The translations under genes and the position numbers were made by a program. From the NCBI RefSeq assembly GCF_964355755.1, contig NC_092670.1, forward strand, positions 40,659,795-40,723,794: a stretch of DNA of 64,000 bases, read 5' to 3'. Below are positions 12,301 to 22,144 of the stretch, in pieces (positions within the stretch are counted from its first letter, which is position 1; each line of letters opens with the position of its first letter). Under the pieces are notes generated by a model, which made no database searches, had not been told where the DNA came from, and saw only the letters and a program-made list of their open reading frames with translations. Origin of the DNA: Antedon mediterranea. Lineage: Eukaryota; Echinodermata; Crinoidea; Comatulida; Antedonidae.

Positions 12301-13464
12301 GCCCATTATCACAGGTAAGTACGTACTTAATGTATGTCCAGAAATACTCGTCCCTTATGCAGTACTTTTCAAGTTTCATAACATTTATTTACAGACTCTG
12401 ACATAAAAGATTAATAAAGTACAAAGCAATACAATAATGATAATAGGTCAGCGTTTGAAGGTCCTGAAAGATGAAGAAAAACATCTTGTGTTGGGTGAGC
12501 TTAAAAAAATGAATGAAAAAAGGATAAATAAATAAACTGTATGGAAAAGATAAGTGGGGTCAAGACATGACTGGCTAGTATTTAGAGAAGATATAATTTT
12601 TTATTTTTACATTCTGAGAGGCAGAGTCTAAAATGGCAGATGGAAGATTTGTCCACAGTGTGGGTCTGGGGTATCTTATATACCACAGTAATAGTAATTT
12701 GTTGTTTATTTTTCTGACAGTCCATGATATCCTGCATAGCTAATGCAAGGTACACAGCAGCTATAAGTAAAGATAAATGCCAAGAGTTTGGAAGATGGTT
12801 CAGAATATACAGGGCTCAAACACAAGGTAAGTAACCCCCTGAAGAAATGTAGAATCCAATGGGCCCAAACACAAGGTATGTAACCCCTACAGAAAAGGTA
12901 CTGTAGAATCCAATGGGCCCAAACACAAGGTGTGTAACACCTACAGAAAAGGTACTGTAGAATCCAATTGGCCCAAACACGGATCACCCCATAGAAAATG
13001 GGCCAGGCTGTACATGGTAGAGTCCAATGGGCTTAAATGCAGGGCAAGTAAACCTTAACATGCTTCACCCCATAGAAAATGGGCCAGGCTGTACATGGTA
13101 GAGTCCAATGGGCTTAAATGCAGGGCAAGTAAACCTTAACATGCTTCACCCCATAGAAAATGGGCCAGGTCATATATGGTAGAGTCCAATGAGTAAGTAA
13201 CCCCTATACAAATTATACCTAGGGCTTGTATGGTAGAATCCAATGGGCTCAAGTTATGTATTGTACTTTAGTAATTTAGTCTAGGCCTGGTATGATTTTT
13301 TTTACCCAGTATGTAAGCAAGGTATGTTCCACCTATTAGCAATTTGGTTTAGGCTCTGCTGAACATTTGGTCACACCTAACATCCTAGCTTTGTTGTGTG
13401 TAAACCAATCAGTTATGTCAACAGGTTTTTTTCTGTTTATTTTGCAGGTTTTGATCATCACTAA
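3389..13464 (+). CDS. SATB/dve (COMPASS) family homeobox transcription factor, 5' end incomplete
   Basis: Exons by splice sites and phase: 3389-3454, 5058-5298, 7505-7669, 8128-8257, 9170-9353, 9809-11325, 12218-12314, 12721-12826, 13448-13464 (TAA). Together they give 840 residues in an open frame. In order: a basic stretch (KKRRER); the SATB-type ubiquitin-like oligomerisation domain (MLPLHCIVEQFE through LIIKLKKR, exons 3-4); a divergent CUT-like domain (PFSQNVINQIL, exons 5-6); two homeodomains with long helix 2/3 loops as in Dve (helix 3 WFKNARAK and WFKNRRAK); a third, degenerate homeodomain (VSQWFISRRE) without an N-terminal arm; VIKEEP, a SUMO-type motif; then a second CUT-like domain (SPLSQSMISCIANA, KCQEFGRWF) close to vertebrate SATB. 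Likely a nuclear DNA-binding regulator. The true start is unknown: exon 1 is open upstream and its only ATG is the last codon (3452). The family is clear; assignment to dve rather than SATB rests on the paired homeodomains. Confidence 0.88.
4614..4762. mobile_element. MITE family 1 copy (TIR TAAAGCTCTGTCTACACTAT)
   Basis: The left end matches the family TIR; the right end (ATAGTGTAAACAGA) is mutated. The interior carries the diagnostic GATGTGCCCATATAT and TCATATCACTGCCATATTTG words, the latter partly duplicated. It lies in the intron before exon 2 of the homeobox gene. Confidence 0.85.
6124..6286. mobile_element. MITE family 1 copy
   Basis: The ends read TAAAGCTCTGTCTACGCTAT and ATAGTGTAGACAGAACTTTA, with the shared interior GATGATGTCATATCACTACC. 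TA at both edges is compatible with a TA target duplication of a Tc1/mariner-type transposase. It lies in the intron before exon 3 of the homeobox gene. Confidence 0.9.
6540..6830. promoter_or_regulatory. Candidate intronic enhancer: five TAATCC/GGATTA words in about 255 bp
   Basis: GGATTA or its complement occurs at 6552-6557, 6635-6640, 6754-6759, 6789-6794 and 6800-6805. The block is more GC-rich and less repetitive than the surrounding intron. TAATCC is the core site of K50 homeodomain proteins, and in Drosophila dve acts with the K50 factor Otd in photoreceptors, so such input would be plausible. Function is inferred from site clustering only. Confidence 0.35.
8487..8545. repeat. Three-copy tandem repeat of about 20 bp (CATTAATATTCATGAAGTTG)
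   Basis: Three consecutive near-identical copies lie in the intron between exons 4 and 5 of the homeobox gene. Related ATGAATATTCAT palindromic words recur at 13660-13680 and 52848-52870. Confidence 0.85.
9056..9104. repeat. Short ACATACATT microsatellite
   Basis: Repeated CATACATTA words precede exon 5 of the homeobox gene by about 65 bp. This is simple sequence with no coding content. Confidence 0.8.
11389..11531. mobile_element. MITE family 1 copy
   Basis: The ends are TAAAGCTCTGTCTACACTAT and ATAGTGTAGACAGATCTTA, with the conserved interior GATGATGTCATATCACTACC. It lies 64 bp past the donor of the large homeobox exon. This well-preserved copy defines the family TIR. Confidence 0.93.
11640..12126. 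mobile_element. TIR element of about 485 bp (ends TAGGGAGGTTTCGCAA)
   Basis: The left end reads TAGGGAGGTTTCGCAATC and the right end, complemented, TAGGGAGGTTTCGCAACC. Similarity continues about 35 bp into ACGAAAACG/ACGAATACG motifs, and several forward and inverted CGAATACG/CGTATTCG words lie inside. It has no protein-coding capacity and sits in the same intron as the MITE at 11389. Confidence 0.85.
12815..13270. repeat. Intronic minisatellite that copies an exon end and its 5' splice site
   Basis: The penultimate coding exon of the homeobox gene ends CAAACACAAG followed by GTAAGTAACC. In the intron this block recurs as CCAAACACAAGGTATGTAAC and CCAAACACAAGGTGTGTAAC, within units of about 54 bp containing TAGAATCCAATGGGC. 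The array then changes to an 81-bp unit (GGCTTAAATGCAGGGCAAGT with CCCCATAGAAAATGGGCC) repeated twice plus partial copies. At least two extra GT-containing splice-donor-like sites result. Confidence 0.9.
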
Positions 13465-15231
13465 TAATGTGCAAGAAATGTGTTAATGCATACAAACAGC
13501 AAATCAATAGTTAAAACAGTATTTGAATTAAATTATACAATTTGATTGTAAATTGAAATGTACCACGTGCAATTTTATTTTTAGCAGTTTTTTTATATTA
13601 AAATATTAAAAAAAATTAGGCAGCTTTTGGTTAAACCAGTTAGTTTATTATTGGCTGTTGATCTCATGAATATTCATTAGTTTATTAAAATTGGAACATT
13701 ATTGATGATTGATAGAGAAGTCTATTAGACAGCCTTAAGTTCAACCAGTTAATACAAAAAAGTAACTTATTACTAACCTTCTTTGTATCAGTGGTGGAGG
13801 AGGGCCTAAAAACTAAGTGCTGAACTTACCAAATGAAATATCTTTCGCCTTTTTTTCCCAAATTTAGAAGGGAATTTATTTATTTTTTATGCATATGGCC
13901 AAGGATTACCAATAGTAAATAATCAGATAGGTTGTAATCCCTCTGAAACAGGGGCAATTTTGTGAGCCAGTTCACCGGGGTAACCCCTTACTTACCACAA
14001 AAGATGAACTGGGTTCTTTAAAGTGCACACAGGTTATAATTATACCTGTGTACATTAGACCTACGGTTTAAAGTTCTTATATGAGAAGACTTGTTCCACG
14101 ACCAAAATTAGGAGCGAATCGACTTCGAACCCATGCCAATATTGTTGGCTCTTTAGTTAAGGTACCCAATGCCCCTGCCTTAATCGCAGCCATTTGATCC
14201 TCCTATGGTAATCAAATTTTGTCTGACAGCCACAGGCTGTATTGGAATCATATTTATAGTGTCTTAACATTTTACATGGAGTATGATAATTTGTTGATTA
14301 ATATTAAGAAGAATAATTAAGAATTTAACCCACCTAATTTAATATATTTAGGTAATAATAATATTTGATAGAATTTATTTGATTCGATGTAATAAACTTG
14401 GATACGGGTAAACAAGAAGGCGGGTTAATGAAATCAAATTTAAAGTGATTCGGGTAAACAAAATTAGGGATCATCTCAACAATTTCTACTGCAGTAACTA
14501 CCTTTTCTACTGCAGTAACTACCTTTTCTAAGGCAGTGTTTTTTCACGGCAATAATTATGATTTCAGTTTGTTTCAAAGCGACAAACTTCGCAATAAAAT
14601 GTAAAAGTGTATGTTTACCCACAAAACAAGCTTTCTGAATAAAGAAGTTAAAAAATAAATATAGTAACTGCAGAAGAATAGTTTTGACATTATGCCATAA
14701 TGATGGCAAAAGTACAAATGGGTGTGATAATGAAATAGTCTATGTATAATTTGTTTTTTGTCATCTTTATTACGGTAAAAATACTGTACAACATTTTAGA
14801 AAATTGGTGTATAAAAATAAGTTAGGTTTCATAAAATAAATATTAATAAGTATTGGAATTTTTTTAACACATTAGAAATGTGTAACTAATTAAATTAGTT
14901 TAACTTATGACAATCAAATTTGCAAAATAATTTTAATTTTGGCTTTATTTATGTATGATCTATAAATAGATTTCTTGTTTCCTAGCAACATTTTTTGATG
15001 CAATTATTTAAAGAAAACAAATATAGTAATTTTTGTGTGGTGCTTTTAAATATTTATACATTAGACAATATATTTGTAATTGAAACTGCTTTTAAACTTG
15101 TTTTTGTCTTTTCAAAATAAATTAAAACATGTGATATGTAACATACGTACAGGCTGAAAACAATACCAATGTTGCCTGATACATATTTGAGTAAGTACTT
15201 TACTAAATAAATAGAATAGAAATATATCTAG

Positions 15232-15525
15232 GCAACTCTCCCAATACTTGATAACCTGGTTTTCTGGAAAGTCTGGTATTCCAAATGTGTTCCTAATAAG
15301 GTTTCCTGCAAATAGTGTAAGCAGTGCATGATGGGAAGGAATTTGAAGCAATAGCGCTACCCCAGTATATAACATTTTTATTATATGGTGCTCCCAAACC
15401 CTTCTCATCATGCATTGTGCAATGATGTTTCTCACAAAATTCAAGCTATTTGCGATAAAAATGGATTTGGCACCTTTTGAACATTTGAAAAGTCTGGTTT
15501 TGGGAGAGTTGACTGTATATACTCG
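15232..15525. mobile_element. MITE family 4 (ends AACTCTCCCAA / TTGGGAGAGTT)
   Basis: The left end reads GCAACTCTCCCAATACTTG and the right end TTTTGGGAGAGTTGACTGTA, an inverted pair. The core carries a CATGATGGG ... CCCTTCTCATCATGC inverted pair shared with 1735-1960. A shorter element with comparable ends lies at 29515-29672. Confidence 0.65.
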
Positions 15526-16675
15526 TTTAGTAATATCAGCACAGACAAATTAATATTAAGAATGTCGATTTTTCCCAATTAAACCAGCTGCATCACAGAC
15601 ACCCTCCTACATCAAATTTAATAATTGTAGTTTGTCCCACCAGTTGTTTTTTTATACTTTGTTACAGTTGTTGTGTTAGAAGTTTGGTCATGTGACCATT
15701 TGTAAAATAGACCCATTTTCTCATTGACTCATGCACAGTATTTTTATAGTTATCAAATATTACAATGTAGTATTCAGAATAATGCAAAATAAAATTACAA
15801 AATTCTAATGAATTCAGTAGTTTGTTTACATCTCAAGTTGTATCAGTAGTTTATTATTATATCTCAAGTTGTATTGGTTTGGAATCATGAATACACATCG
15901 CTTTGACTTAATATTTTAGTAAAAAGATATAATATTTTGGCACATATGGCATTTCATACGTGTACTACTTGAGCTCTAGTTTTCAAACAAAAATTGAAAT
16001 GCGGACTGTTGGACTAACATAGAAAAGACAATAACCACAGACTTGGGCCAAGTCCAACGCATCGCAAGCTCAAGTAGATTTGTTTTAAGTTTGTCTACAT
16101 ATCACAACCTTTGGTAAACCAAAATAAAAACATTTTGAGTTTTAGTATCTAACTTGTATGCAACACTTTAGTACTGTGAAATGCCTGTTTTCTGTTTGGT
16201 GTAAATTGCCAAATAAGAAACTGTATATAAAGTTGTGAATCACATTTAGTTGTTTTGTATAATTTTAAATAGATAAACATCTTTATTACTTTATAACACC
16301 AGCCTTACGTTAGAACAGAAATCTCAAACATTTTTACAAAAACCCTTTCAACATGCAATATACCACCCAATCGTGAGGTTGGATCTAAATAATGCATGAC
16401 ACATGCTATGTACTCAAATGGCAAGGATACACTCAGGTGTATTATAAAAGATATAACACACCTGATTGTATTCTTGTAATTTGATTGGTGCCAGGACTGT
16501 TTAAAGCACCTTGATTGGTCCTAACATTGATCAAGGGCTTCTCTCGTCCAGTGCCCACCTTGACCAGAGGTCTGAGTGGATATTTCATTCGAAAAAAAAT
16601 TGACTGCTTTATTCAACTGTGTCTCATTAAATAGAGCAATCAATGTTTCAACTCATGAAGTATTCTCACCGTCCA

Positions 16676-16790
16676 ACTCATAAACATTCATTATTTGTAC
16701 CATTGCACTCATAAACATTCATTATTTGTACCATTGCACTCATAAACTTTCATTATTTGTACCATTGCACTCATAAATATTCATTATTTT
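16676..16790. repeat. 31-bp minisatellite, nearly four copies
   Basis: The unit begins CATAAACATTCATTATTTGT and ends ACCATTGCACT. It repeats with few differences directly downstream of the RDM1 stop codon, so it would lie in the RDM1 3' UTR or just beyond. Confidence 0.9.
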
Positions 16791-16802
16791 TATATATTAT
16801 TC

Positions 16803-18775
16803 TCAATAATCGAGTTCAAGGTCTATCAAAAGCTGCTCATTAATATCTTGTAACAATGTTGTATTTTCCCAGTTAATGTCATCTTCTGGTGATAGCGGTT
16901 CTTCTTCAACATCAACCTTGTTTATCTAAAAATATAACATTCATGTGAAAGTTCTAGACGGGTATAGGCGTAAAGCTACATTGAAACTGATCCTGGATTC
17001 AGTCTGGTGGCAAGAGTAACCACCGGGCTGTAAGGTTCTATTCTTACACAATACACACATTTCTCAACATTGTTTATCTGACAACCAGACCGAAATCCGG
17101 GCTCAATGTAAACATAGCTTAAGAGCAACACAAAGGGATATAGAGAAACCAGTATAGATAACAGTGGCAGATCCTGGGCCTAAAAAGGGTAAAATGCAGT
17201 GCTGAGCTAGGCCCCATCTCAAATCCACCCCTGTATAAATAACTGCAGTATAAAATGTATAGGTACATTCAATGCAAAATATCTATTTTAGTTGTTTACA
17301 TCAAAAAAATAAGTAGAGAAATAAAACGCACCTTGATAATACCCTGTAAATTGTGACTGGTGATAGAGGACGCTGCTTCATCTACGTATGGTGCGACCTT
17401 TCCCGTACTTAGCACAACAAGCTTGACCTTTGAGAACGCGTTCCCATATGCACGGTTACACGCCATCTTCTTGGCTCTCTTAACTGCTATTATTTTAGTT
17501 TCTATTTCTAAAAACAAAATGTTATTTTATAAAAAACAGTAATATTGATCAAAATGTCAAAAACATTTTTGGTGGTGTACCGCAAACTTGATATCAAACA
17601 TACTGCTGACTACCAACCTGATGGATTAAATGATATCAAACATACTGCTGTCAAACTACCAACCTGATGGATTAAATGCTACCTGTCCCAGTCCAATGCC
17701 GTCACTACTGATGTCGTCATGGAAACGGAATGATATTTTTGCATTGCATACAAAACTTGCAACATCTTTCTCATCAGCTTCTGTATATTTTGAAAGCTAA
17801 AAAAACAAAAATTTTCAATATTTAGAGGGTGGAGGGGTAGGCAGTGTGGTCCACCTATGATATAATACAGTGAAAAGACTACAGTATTTAAGCATTTACT
17901 AAACAAGATACTTACTGACACAATGCTTGCATTATATCCATTGAAGCCCAGATAGTAGTTAGCCAGCTCATAACACTTCTCCACAAATAACTGTTTATTT
18001 GCTTCATCAATAGCTTTCCCCTTTTTAGGATGTTGGACCTAGATGTAATAAACCCCTATTATTATCTATGTAATTTTCTAGGTAGGAGGGATGTTTGTAA
18101 TAGTACTGTAATGTATCCAATAGCAAGAGTAAATTAATGTGATTTAAAGCAAGAACACAGTGTTTGCCACGAGGAGAATACCGTCTATGATTTTAGACTA
18201 AGAGTTTTAAATAGTGAAAATGATCTTGTTAGGTGTACTACGATTGTTACGGTCTTCAAATCTCTTTGTTTTCATGTAATCTGAGTGTTGACTTACTTTC
18301 AGCAACTGTCCATCTATCATGTACTTAAGATGAACGGCTGCCTTAGCCTTAGCTGCTGCTTTACTTGAGTAGAACTTAACAAAGGCATAATATGAATCAA
18401 TGGCTTCATTTATTTTATTGTAAACTAGAACATCGTAGATGAGACCATATACTTCAAATATGTCTTTTAACCGCATCTGTAAAAAAATGAAAAATTATCA
18501 TCATCACTTTTTGTTTTGTTTGTAAAGTAACTTACTTGATCATGCTTGTCAGTGTGATATCGGAGTGTTTCTTAATAATAATAATGTTTTGTCAATTTTT
18601 GGGTTAAAAAAATTATATTTTAATAATGTAGTGTTTGAAATATATAAAGTAAAAGACATCATCTTACAGAGCATTCCTGTTGCGTCAACTTGCTACTGAT
18701 TCCAGTTATAAACAACGTGTTTGATGTTCCTAGTGGTTTTTTGAATTCAATCAATTCAGCTTCACATTCCACCAT
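16803..18775 (-). CDS. RDM1: RAD52 motif-containing protein 1 (RDM1-like)
   Basis: Six minus-strand exons join in frame to 280 residues: 18668-18775, 18297-18476, 17916-18038, 17664-17796, 17342-17517, 16803-16925 (TGA). Residues about 17-96 form an RRM (TLFITGISSKLT as strand 1; YYAFVKFYSSKAAAKAKAA as RNP1 region). Next comes the RDM1 signature CYELANYYLGFNGYNASIV and a conserved C-terminal part with AYGNAFSKVKLVVLSTGKVA and LQGII. Length agrees with the human protein of about 284 residues. RDM1 binds single-stranded DNA and RNA and is linked to recombination repair and cisplatin response in vertebrates. Exon 4 must use a weak GTTGGT donor to keep frame; a stronger-looking CAG/GTAGCA just upstream would run into a stop in exon 5. 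The C-terminus ends in an acidic tail. The gene converges on the homeobox gene. Confidence 0.9.
17589..17675. repeat. Tandem duplication of about 46 bp spanning the RDM1 exon 4 donor
   Basis: The block TGATATCAAACATACTGCTG followed by ACTACCAACCTGATGGATTA occurs twice, so the minus strand carries two identical candidate donors (CCATCAG/GTTGGT). The promoter-proximal one is in frame with the upstream exon; reading on toward the second meets a TAG directly after it. Confidence 0.85.
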
Positions 18776-18949
18776 TCTCAGTTTAAACTGTACTTTTTGA
18801 AGAATAAATGAACAGAGAATCCAGTAAATGAATCAGAATGATAAAATGAAGAAATATTCGGCTTTTATTGTCTATGATATCACTTCCCTCTTTTGTTAGC
18901 TACAAACATCTCCTGCGTACAAAGTAAGATTTAAGAAAGCAACAATGCA

Positions 18950-19270
18950 TCATTTAATTATATGTTAAGGGTGCTAGGCCTACTAGACTGGCTAGTCGTT
19001 AGGCCTAGCACCTAGCATACATAATTGTGCACCCGGAAGGGGGATCCTACTAGGACTACTCTAGTGGGCCCCTCTAGTCTATAGGCCTACCTAGATAGAT
19101 AGGCCTGGCTAGGCTATGCCTACTAACTAAAATAACTAACTAGGCTAGGCCTACTAGCTAGGCTAGGCCTACTACTACTCTACTACTAGCCTACTACTAG
19201 CTCCTAGCTTGGGCCTAAACTAATATATATACTTCTATATAATAGGCCTAGCCTACAGCTAGGTAATCTA
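18950..19270. repeat. TAGGCCTA-rich low-complexity DNA upstream of RDM1
   Basis: The interval is dominated by CTAGGCCTA, GCTAGGC and CTACTACTAC words. The same octamer is scattered singly through the whole window. I see no coding exon. RDM1 transcription would begin just to the left, so the block may overlap its 5' flank. Confidence 0.8.
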
Positions 19271-19435
19271 CCGGATATCCCGTCTTTTAGTTGAGCGTTA
19301 TGTTTAAAAAATCCCATAAAAAGTTAAGCCTTGGCCTAGGCCTCCTGTAAAATAAGTCTTCCTGGAGAAAATTTTAACCGAACCGCCACACAAAACAGGA
19401 CATCATGTAGTAGTAGAGGGCCAACCACAAAGGGG

Positions 19436-19630
19436 AAAGCAATTCGCGTCAACTATAATATGTGACGCGTCACTGAATTACAGCGTCACAAATATTATTT
19501 CAATGGATTTCTAGCTTTTCTGTTATTTCACTAAAATTAAATTCACGTAAATAAATAATTACAAAGTTGCTAAACATGTTTTATTTCACAAAAATAAATA
19601 AAAAAACATGTTATGTTAATAATCTTTACA
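19436..19630. repeat. Dispersed repeat, copy 1 (direct match at 28173-28410)
   Basis: It starts AAAGCAATTCGCGTCAACTA and shares long ordered blocks with 28173-28410, including CGCGTCACTG, TTACAGCGTCACAAATATTA and CACTAAAATTAAATTCACGT. Both copies lie beside LINE relics. No coding capacity is visible. Confidence 0.85.
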
Positions 19631-19674
19631 TTACACCAGCAATATTTTGAGAATTTCCATAAGTCTCTTTTCTT

Positions 19675-20165
19675 ACTAAGTTAACGTTTTCCGTCTTCCG
19701 ACATTACGCTTTCCACAATTTGTTTCCATTTTTTTCTGTTTATGGCAGGATGGTTTGTTATTGTGTTAGTGTCTACTTGTCCTGGTTTGTTATTGTGTTA
19801 GTGTCTACTTGTCCTTGTAGGCTAAGTCTTTCTTTATTTGATTCATCCAGTTATTTCTTGGTCTTCCTACGGGTCGTTTTACTTTCCTGTTAGTTTCCTT
19901 CATTGTTTGTTTGATTGGGGTATCATCCGGTAATCTAATTATGTGTCCATACCATTTTAGTCTCCTTCGTTTAATTCTTTTACTCCATTCTTCTTGTTTT
20001 GTTATCTCGTATATTTTCGTGTTACACTAGCACTCTATCTGTTAATTTAATATCTATCTTCTTTCGCAACATTTTCCTGTGATATATATCTATACTCTCT
20101 TGTAATTTTTTGTTTAGTAGGCCTACCCAGAGTTCACTGTTATATAAGAAAATACTTGCTATGTA
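19675..20165 (-). pseudogene. Decayed non-LTR retrotransposon (C-terminal reverse transcriptase region)
   Basis: On the minus strand the order of fragments is typical of the end of LINE polyproteins: YNSELW, then RRRLKWYGHIIRLPDD, then KRPVGRPRNNWMNQIKKDL and INRKKWKQIVESV. The reading is broken by a frameshift near 20028 and by a 32-bp tandem duplication at 19748-19815 that introduces stops. It resembles the RTE/craniofacial-like class of reverse transcriptases, judged by eye. Confidence 0.8.
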
Positions 20166-20429
20166 TGCGTCAAACAAACGGGAGTTCACGTCTATAGACA
20201 TCGTTTTGTGTTCTAGAAAGTGTAATGAATCTAAATGTGTGTGGTCATTATATCAAAATCCAAATAAATTACGAAAAAAGCAACATGGTGAATATTGGAT
20301 GTATCCAAAATTCGAAATTTAAAACTTCAAAGAAAAAAAATGTGTGGACACCAGGCTCAGTAAAATATTTCATGTAATTTAAACGATATTTTCAAATTAT
20401 ATTTTCAAGAAAAGGTAGAGAAAGGCTGA

Positions 20430-21790
20430 ACAAATACTGAATATGTGGAAACAGCGTTCACTCACTTTGTTTGGAAAAGCAACGATTATTTAAAATCATT
20501 GTTTCTTCCTATTTTTACGTATCTTTTTTCGAATTTACTGTGCACCTGACTCCCTTTTTTCAGGATATTCAAAGGAAAATATTTATATGGAATGGTAAAC
20601 CCGATAAAGTCAAACGAAAAGTTGTGTGTAATTTTGTTTAACAAAGGAGGTTTTAAAATTCCTCATATTCAAAGCTATTGTCTTAAGGTATGTTCGATTA
20701 AAAGATACCTTGACGAGAGTCAATCAAAGTGGAAGATATTGTTTTAGGATAAGATTAAGAAAGTAGATGGAAACATAGTTTTTGAAACATAGTTTTTGAA
20801 ACCAACTTCTCAAAACATTCAAAGATTTTGAAACAATTTGGTGGGTTTTATAAAGATATTTTACCCGCTTGGAGAAACTTTGTAGAACCTAGTACAACAG
20901 TCAATGACATTCTGTCATTATGGTACAACTCGTGTTTTGACAAACGAGAATTTAAAATTGAAAAAAAAGCTAGTCCATTAATAACGTAAATTATAATATG
21001 AAATATCGTTAATAAAGAAGGAAAAATATCAGAAATAGACGATTTTAAGCAAATGTCTAATTGTAAAAACTAATTTTTATAGTTCACTATGTCGGTCGAT
21101 CGGTCTGTCGGTCTGTCGGTCCGGTATCACTATGCGTTTTATCGCTTTTCTGTACTTTTTGAACTGTTTTGATGTACAGAAAAGTTTTAAAGTACATTTT
21201 TTTCTGAGAGCACGCGACTTATGGCTGTTGGCCTTGTTTTTATTATATCACCAAATTGTTAGTTCAATAGAAATTGGTGGAACAAAATTTTGAAAAATGT
21301 TTTTGAATCTAACATACAGAAATTTGTTTCGGTTAAAAAACAAGGAATTGTCATTATATTTATGAATATATATAAAATCATGTAAAAGAACCAATTGGAA
21401 ATGAATCAAAATGAGAATTGGAATTTAATAAGAGATTAGACTGGAAAAAAATTAATTAAGTTAAAACATTTTAAATTTCAGTTTATTCATTGGATAATTT
21501 CTACAAATACAATGTTGTTTAAAATGTCCAGCAATGAAATTCAGGAAACAATGTTACATATTATGTTTATAGAATGTGATAAGGTAAGAAATTATGGGAA
21601 AAGGGATATATTTATATAAAAATACATCGAAATATCAATGATAATTAAAATATTTCTAAAGAAAGTATATGCTTTGGGTTTGATAAGTCACATGAAGAAG
21701 CAACCCGCTTCATTATAATTGTAAAGTGGTACATTTTTCGTTGTAAAATTAAGGAACAATCTCTGAATTTTTAATAATTTACTTTACACA
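20430..21790 (+). pseudogene. Decayed Tx1/L1-type LINE, 3' part
   Basis: Scattered frames match the intact LINE at 44249-47773 in the same order: LTLFGKATIIKSLFLPIF (compare LTVIGKITIIKSLLLPKL), FIWNGKPDK, FNKGGFKIPHIQSYCLK, and near the end LGFDKSHEEATRFIIIVKW. Stops and frameshifts lie between them, so no product is expected. The RT catalytic region is absent. Confidence 0.8.
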
Positions 21791-22144
21791 CCAAAAATAC
21801 AAAAGATTATACTATTTGAGAACTGACGATATTTTCCTTTATGAGTATGTAGTTTAGAAGCCAATTTTGCAATGTTATTTATCAACAATCATCACTATAA
21901 TTTATGCGATTGTTTATGGTTTTTCTTGTTTATTCTCAAATTGCTTTTTTTCTGTTATCTTGTATTTTTGTATAGGCTATATTTGTGTTTTTTGAAAAAA
22001 GTATTTTTTTAAGCAGTTGATTGCGTATTAGTACACCATTACCTTATTTACAGGTAATAAAAACTGTTAGCAGAAAAACATTTTTACTCATAACCTAAAA
22101 ATCCCTAAGAGGTAATAAATTCAAAATCCATGCAGTACAATCTA

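Larger units (their letters stand above)
13465..16802. other. Convergent intergenic region between the homeobox gene and RDM1
   Basis: It contains the presumed 3' UTRs of both genes. I see a doubled CTACTGCAGTAACTACCTTTT at 14486-14527, a MITE at 15232-15525, a dispersed-repeat segment at 15867-15965 and a 31-bp minisatellite at 16676-16790. No convincing exon was found. Confidence 0.6.
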
